Positions 33,196-35,851 of a stretch of 35,851 nucleotides of DNA are shown one piece after another; position 1 is the first letter of the stretch, and the number at the start of each line of letters is the position of its first letter. The position numbers and the translations under genes were made by a program. The notes below the pieces were generated by a model. It searched no databases, was not told where the DNA came from, and worked only from the letters and a program-made list of their open reading frames with translations. The stretch lies in the NCBI RefSeq assembly GCF_011806385.1, contig NZ_JAATOX010000030.1:1-35851 (forward strand), read 5' to 3'. The DNA is from Phaeobacter sp. HF9A (lineage in GTDB: Bacteria > Pseudomonadota > Alphaproteobacteria > Rhodobacterales > Rhodobacteraceae).

Positions 33196-33380
33196 TCACA
33201 TGCGAAACGCGGTGGTGATGCGCAACCCTGGATTGCGCATTGCTCCTGTTTCCAATCGTTTGGCGGTTGATCTTGAGGCGGCGAAGCGCCATGGGGACAC
33301 CGCCTATGGCCGTTGATGATGCGCTGAATTGGCAACATCAACGGCGTCGCTGCAAAGGCGCTTTACCGGTTGGAAATCAT
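33196..33380 (+). other. Gap after fabG: one hairpin, no gene
   Basis: ATGCGCAA (33218-33225) pairs with TTGCGCAT (33233-33240) about 23 bases after the fabG stop; there is no T run after it, so it is at best a weak terminator. Nothing else is recognisable before the acpP promoter. Confidence 0.5.
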
Positions 33381-33408
33381 TTGCGTTGGCTTGCGTCTGT
33401 GCTATAGG
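33381..33408 (+). promoter_or_regulatory. Probable acpP promoter
   Basis: TTGCGT (33381-33386), 16-base spacer, TATAGG (33403-33408). It would start transcription near 33415 and give a leader of about 150 bases. TATAGG-type -10 boxes are plausible for strong alphaproteobacterial promoters; assignment rests on spacing and position. Confidence 0.5.
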
Positions 33409-33423
33409 CCCCCCATCTTTCGT

Positions 33424-33539
33424 GTTGGCTGGCCACCCGCCAGGCCAACGCACCTTCGTTTTGAACGAAGGACCCCACCGCCCACTTGGGCAAAACCAAC
33501 CCTCCCGAGTGGGCAAGGGCAGAACCGGGCCACAGGCCC
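33424..33539 (+). ncRNA. Structured 5' leader of acpP (four predicted hairpins)
   Basis: Four stems in a row: (1) GTTGGC-TGGC (33424-33433) with GCCA-g-GCCAAC (33439-33449, one bulge); (2) CCTTCGTT (33453-33460) with AACGAAGG (33464-33471), loop TTG; (3) GCCCACT (33480-33486) with AGTGGGC (33508-33514); (4) GGGCC (33527-33531) with GGCCC (33535-33539). No T tract, so not a terminator. It is unusually well folded for a leader; likely roles are mRNA stability or control of acpP translation. Not a known family to me. Confidence 0.5.
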
Positions 33540-33562
33540 TGAAAAAAGAACGAGGAATTGAC

Positions 33563-33796
33563 ATGAGCGACGTCGCAGACCGCGTGAAAAAGATCGTTGT
33601 AGAGCACCTTGGCGTGGAAGAGGACAAAGTGACCGAGAGCGCCTCCTTCATCGACGACCTGGGCGCAGACAGCCTCGACACCGTTGAACTGGTGATGGCG
33701 TTCGAAGAAGAGTTCGGTATCGAAATCCCGGACGATGCAGCCGAGACCATTCAGACCTTTGGCGATGCAGTGAAATTCATCTCCGAAGCTTCCTGA
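33563..33796 (+). CDS. acpP: Acyl carrier protein
   Basis: Small acidic carrier protein of 77 residues that holds growing acyl chains on a phosphopantetheine arm. The attachment site is Ser37 in [10 protein letters not shown], and [14 protein letters not shown] forms helix II-III of the ACP fold. ATG at 33563; GAGGA upstream. It stands between fabG and the HisA-like gene, has its own likely promoter and long leader, and ends at a strong terminator, so it can be expressed far above its neighbours. Identification is firm. Confidence 0.98.
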   Translation: MSDVADRVKKIVVEHLGVEEDKVTESASFIDDLGADSLDTVELVMAFEEEFGIEIPDDAAETIQTFGDAVKFISEAS

Positions 33797-33838
33797 TTCC
33801 GTAAATCGCGCGCCACGTCGCGCATTCGGACAAGACAG

Positions 33839-33872
33839 AGCGGCGCTTTCCTAAGGGGAAGCGCCGCTTTTT
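33839..33872 (+). terminator. Rho-independent terminator of acpP
   Basis: AGCGGCGCTT (33839-33848) pairs perfectly with AAGCGCCGCT (33859-33868), followed by TTTTT, 43 bases after the stop. Confidence 0.92.
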
Positions 33873-33934
33873 GTTTGCTGGTGCAGAATTTTTGCACCGT
33901 TATCGGGAAGGGATGCGGAAAATCCCTCCACTTG

Positions 33935-33943
33935 TGCTATACT
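33935..33943 (+). promoter_or_regulatory. Extended -10 promoter of the HisA-like gene
   Basis: TG-c-TATACT at 33935-33943 is an extended -10 element with five of six -10 bases matching, 37 bases before the ATG. A short stem (33909-33914 with 33922-33927) covers the -35 region. It gives the gene its own start after the acpP terminator. Confidence 0.55.
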
Positions 33944-33979
33944 CATAATCATCATGAATAAGAGCGGAGAAGACAAAGC

Positions 33980-34723
33980 ATGATGATTTATCCCACGATG
34001 GAACTGCTGGACGGGCGCTGTGTGACCCTCGACAAGGGGAACCTGGATGCGCCGATGATCTGGCATGTTGACCCGGTGGAAACGGCAAAGGGGTTTGCCG
34101 AAGCCGGGGCGCAGTGGATGCATCTGACCGATTTCAACGCCCTTCAGGGAGATCCCAGCAACGACGAGCTGGTGGAAAATATCATCCGCAGCGCAGGGGT
34201 GCCTGTGCAATTGGGCGGCGGTATTCGCACAAGGGAACGGGCGGAATACTGGATTGAAAAAGGCGCAGGCCGCATCGTCATCGGCACGATGGCGGCCTAT
34301 GATCCGGCGGCGGTGGCGGAGCTGGCGAAATACTATCCCGACCAGATCGTTCTCGCGGTTGATGTCTGCGGCGGCCAGGTGATGACCGAAGGCTGGCGCA
34401 AAGCCGGCGCCTGGACGCCGGAAGCCTTTATCGAAGCCTTTGAAAATGCCCCCTTTGCCGGCATTATCGTCACCGATATCGACAGCGACATGACCGATGT
34501 CGAGGCGCAGTTGGGCTTGATCTCCGGGCTTGCGGAAAAGGCGAAATCCCCGGTCATTGCCAGCGGTGTCGTGCGCACGGCGGATGATATCTCGCGGCTG
34601 AAGTATATCTCCAATATTTCGGGTGTCTTGGTGGGCCGGGCGCTATTTAACAAAACGCTGACACTGGAAGAGGCGCTGGCCACCGCCGAAGCAACCGCGG
34701 AACCCGTGGCGGAGTTTCTCTGA
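33980..34723 (+). CDS. HisA-like TIM-barrel isomerase paralogue
   Basis: Phosphate-binding TIM barrel of 247 residues of the HisA/HisF family. Canonical HisA converts ProFAR to PRFAR in histidine synthesis. Here the phosphate loops are present (GGGIRT at 79-84, IASGVVRT at 193-200, GVLVGRAL near 215), and Asp128 and Thr165/Asp170 match catalytic positions. The first catalytic Asp (position 8 in HisA) is Glu8 (MEL), the usual TDI-RDG loop reads TDIDSDM, and ASGG-V is ASGVV. It is therefore probably a diverged paralogue, with another reaction or none; a true HisA normally sits in a his operon. ATG at 33980 or 33983. Its place between acpP and fabF is the odd point. Confidence 0.82.
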   Translation: MMIYPTMELLDGRCVTLDKGNLDAPMIWHVDPVETAKGFAEAGAQWMHLTDFNALQGDPSNDELVENIIRSAGVPVQLGGGIRTRERAEYWIEKGAGRIVIGTMAAYDPAAVAELAKYYPDQIVLAVDVCGGQVMTEGWRKAGAWTPEAFIEAFENAPFAGIIVTDIDSDMTDVEAQLGLISGLAEKAKSPVIASGVVRTADDISRLKYISNISGVLVGRALFNKTLTLEEALATAEATAEPVAEFL

Positions 34724-34797
34724 ACGCGGTCACCGACTGCGCGGATCATTTCTGAGGCGCGGGGCGGTCCTTTGGGTCGGCCTGCCTGTCACTGAGC

Positions 34798-34838
34798 GCT
34801 GCGAAACGATGTATGCTGCGAAACCATGTGCGCTGCGA
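34798..34838. repeat. 17-bp tandem repeat, about 2.4 copies
   Basis: Two full units start GCTGCGAAAC at 34798-34814 and 34815-34831, differing at three bases, and a third partial unit GCTGCGA covers 34832-34838. Short tandem repeats of this kind vary between strains; no function is evident. Confidence 0.65.
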
Positions 34839-34920
34839 CGGCGGGACTTGCGTCGAAGGCGCTGGTTTGTTCCGATGGCAAATGGGGCTGCTGACGCAAG
34901 CAGATTCCGTGACCAACGAG

Positions 34921-34962
34921 ATCAGGCCGCAGACAAGGTTCTTTGTCTACAGCCTGATTTTT
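34921..34962 (+). terminator. Two-part hairpin with T run inside the gap before fabF
   Basis: Outer stem ATCAGGC (34921-34927) with GCCTGAT (34952-34958); inner stem AGACAA (34931-34936) with TTGTCT (34943-34948); then TTTTT (34958-34962). It lies 200 bases past the HisA-like stop and may end that transcript or an unannotated small RNA. Confidence 0.65.
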
Positions 34963-35180
34963 AGAAAGAGCCTCATAAGAAGGGCACCGGATTGTTGCTT
35001 CGTCCGGCTTTGATCCTTGCACATCAGGCTTACCAAAGCCTTAGCGCCGCAAATATGCCTTTGGTTCATTTGCCTAAAACCTGCTGGAAATGCCGCGCAA
35101 GGCTTCCTACTCTTGCACCTATTCGCTATTCCAAGCTATTTGGATGGGCGATTTGCCTGAAGTGCTAAGGAGAGCAAGGA

Positions 35181-35851
35181 ATGCGTCGAGTAGTTGTTAC
35201 CGGACTGGGCCTGGTCACCCCCCTGGCAACCGGGGTTGAGGAAACCTGGGCCCGGCTTCTGGACGGCCAGTCTGGCGCCGGTCCGATTACCCTGTTTGAT
35301 GCTGTTGAAAGCGGCGTCGCCACCACCTACGCCTGCGAAGTGCCGCGCGGTGATGGCTCTGATGGGACGTTCAATCCCGACGATTGGGTTGTGAAAAAAG
35401 ACCAGAAGAAGATCGACGACTTCATTCTCTATGGTATTGCCGCCGCTGAAATGGCGGTTCAGGACGCGGGCTGGACCCCCGAGGACGAAGAGAGCCTCTT
35501 GCGCACCGGCGTGATGATCGGCTCCGGCATCGGCGGGCTGAGCTCAATTGCCGATACGGCGGTGATGATCAAGGAAAAGGGCGTGCGCCGCGTGTCGCCT
35601 TTCTTTATTCCCGGCGCGCTGATCAACCTGATCTCCGGTCAGGTCTCCATCCGCCATGGCTTCAAAGGGCCGAACCATTCCGTGGTGACGGCCTGTTCCA
35701 CCGGCGCCCATGCCATTGGCGATGCCTCCCGGCTGATCAAATCCGGCGATGCGGATGTGATGATCGCTGGCGGCGCCGAGGCGGCGATCTGCGAAATCGG
35801 TATCGCGGGCTTTAACGCCTGCAAGGCGCTTTCCACCAAATTCGACGATGA
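35181..35851 (+). CDS. fabF: 3-oxoacyl-ACP synthase II (partial, cut by window end)
   Basis: Condensing enzyme of fatty-acid elongation; the first 223 residues are present and the reading frame is open to the window end. MRRVVVTGLGLVTPLATGV is the usual FabF opening, and the nucleophile Cys172 lies in TACSTGAHA. MIGSGIGGLSS and FFIPGALINLISGQVSI are family blocks; the His residues of the active site lie beyond the cut. ATG at 35181 follows AAGGAG. It completes the fab cluster, with the HisA-like gene and a long gap between it and acpP. Confidence 0.96.
   Translation, partial: MRRVVVTGLGLVTPLATGVEETWARLLDGQSGAGPITLFDAVESGVATTYACEVPRGDGSDGTFNPDDWVVKKDQKKIDDFILYGIAAAEMAVQDAGWTPEDEESLLRTGVMIGSGIGGLSSIADTAVMIKEKGVRRVSPFFIPGALINLISGQVSIRHGFKGPNHSVVTACSTGAHAIGDASRLIKSGDADVMIAGGAEAAICEIGIAGFNACKALSTKFDD

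Larger units (their letters stand above)
34724..35180. other. 457-base gap before fabF without a gene
   Basis: No coding gene is supported. It holds a 17-bp tandem repeat (34798-34838), a terminator-like hairpin (34921-34962) and, in its AT-rich right half, the likely fabF promoter: TTGCAC (35113-35118), 17-18 bases, CTATTT/TATTTG (35136-35142). The hairpin ends a possible short transcript of 34724-34962. Confidence 0.5.

Noticed and set aside
33370-33561. A 63-codon open frame in the acpP leader, considered as a leader peptide
   Set aside because: No ribosome-binding site, begins before the likely transcription start, and the stems explain the sequence better.

Overview
The window reads as a chromosomal segment of a roseobacter-group alphaproteobacterium (Rhodobacterales). 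The reasons are the high G+C content, the gene families (short flagellins, two polyamine ABC importers, an rpsF-rpsR-rplI operon with an acid-tailed L9, a fab cluster) and a candidate CtrA-type TTAA-N7-TTAAC box. The genus is not settled from sequence alone. I see no tRNA, rRNA, CRISPR array, transposase or phage gene.

Layout. (1) 99-5506: RNase R, a GST-like protein divergent from a WYL-type regulator, and a secreted MltB-type lytic transglycosylase. (2) 5624-18842: a polyamine block. A minus-strand importer (ATPase, binding protein, two permeases, both permeases unusually large) and a minus-strand class III aminotransferase with its GntR regulator face a plus-strand potFGHI-like importer that ends in a PuuB-like FAD oxidase. 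A small aminoglycoside-phosphotransferase-fold kinase converges on the oxidase and overlaps its end. (3) 19731-25119: a small flagellar island. fliK-flgD run leftward; flgJ, a FlgN-like gene and two tandem flagellins run rightward. (4) 25224-26464: rpsF-rpsR-rplI on the minus strand. (5) 26773-31261: an uncharacterised two-helix membrane protein under a perfect CtrA-like box, a secreted YceI protein, an orphan UgpE-like permease, an orphan family-3 binding protein, and a cytochrome b561-YceI fusion. (6) 31442-35851: fabD, fabG, acpP, a divergent HisA-like TIM barrel and the start of fabF.

How it fits together. The polyamine block can import putrescine-type amines by two routes and start their breakdown by transamination or by oxidation of a glutamylated intermediate; no glutamyl-polyamine ligase is in view. 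The fab genes make and elongate malonyl-ACP, and the HisA-like gene is the odd member of that cluster. Several noncoding stretches look structured: the fabD-fabG gap, the acpP leader, the flagellin leaders, and the 457-base gap before fabF.

All assignments come from reading motifs by eye; no database search was run. Transporter substrates and all regulatory sites are inferences.
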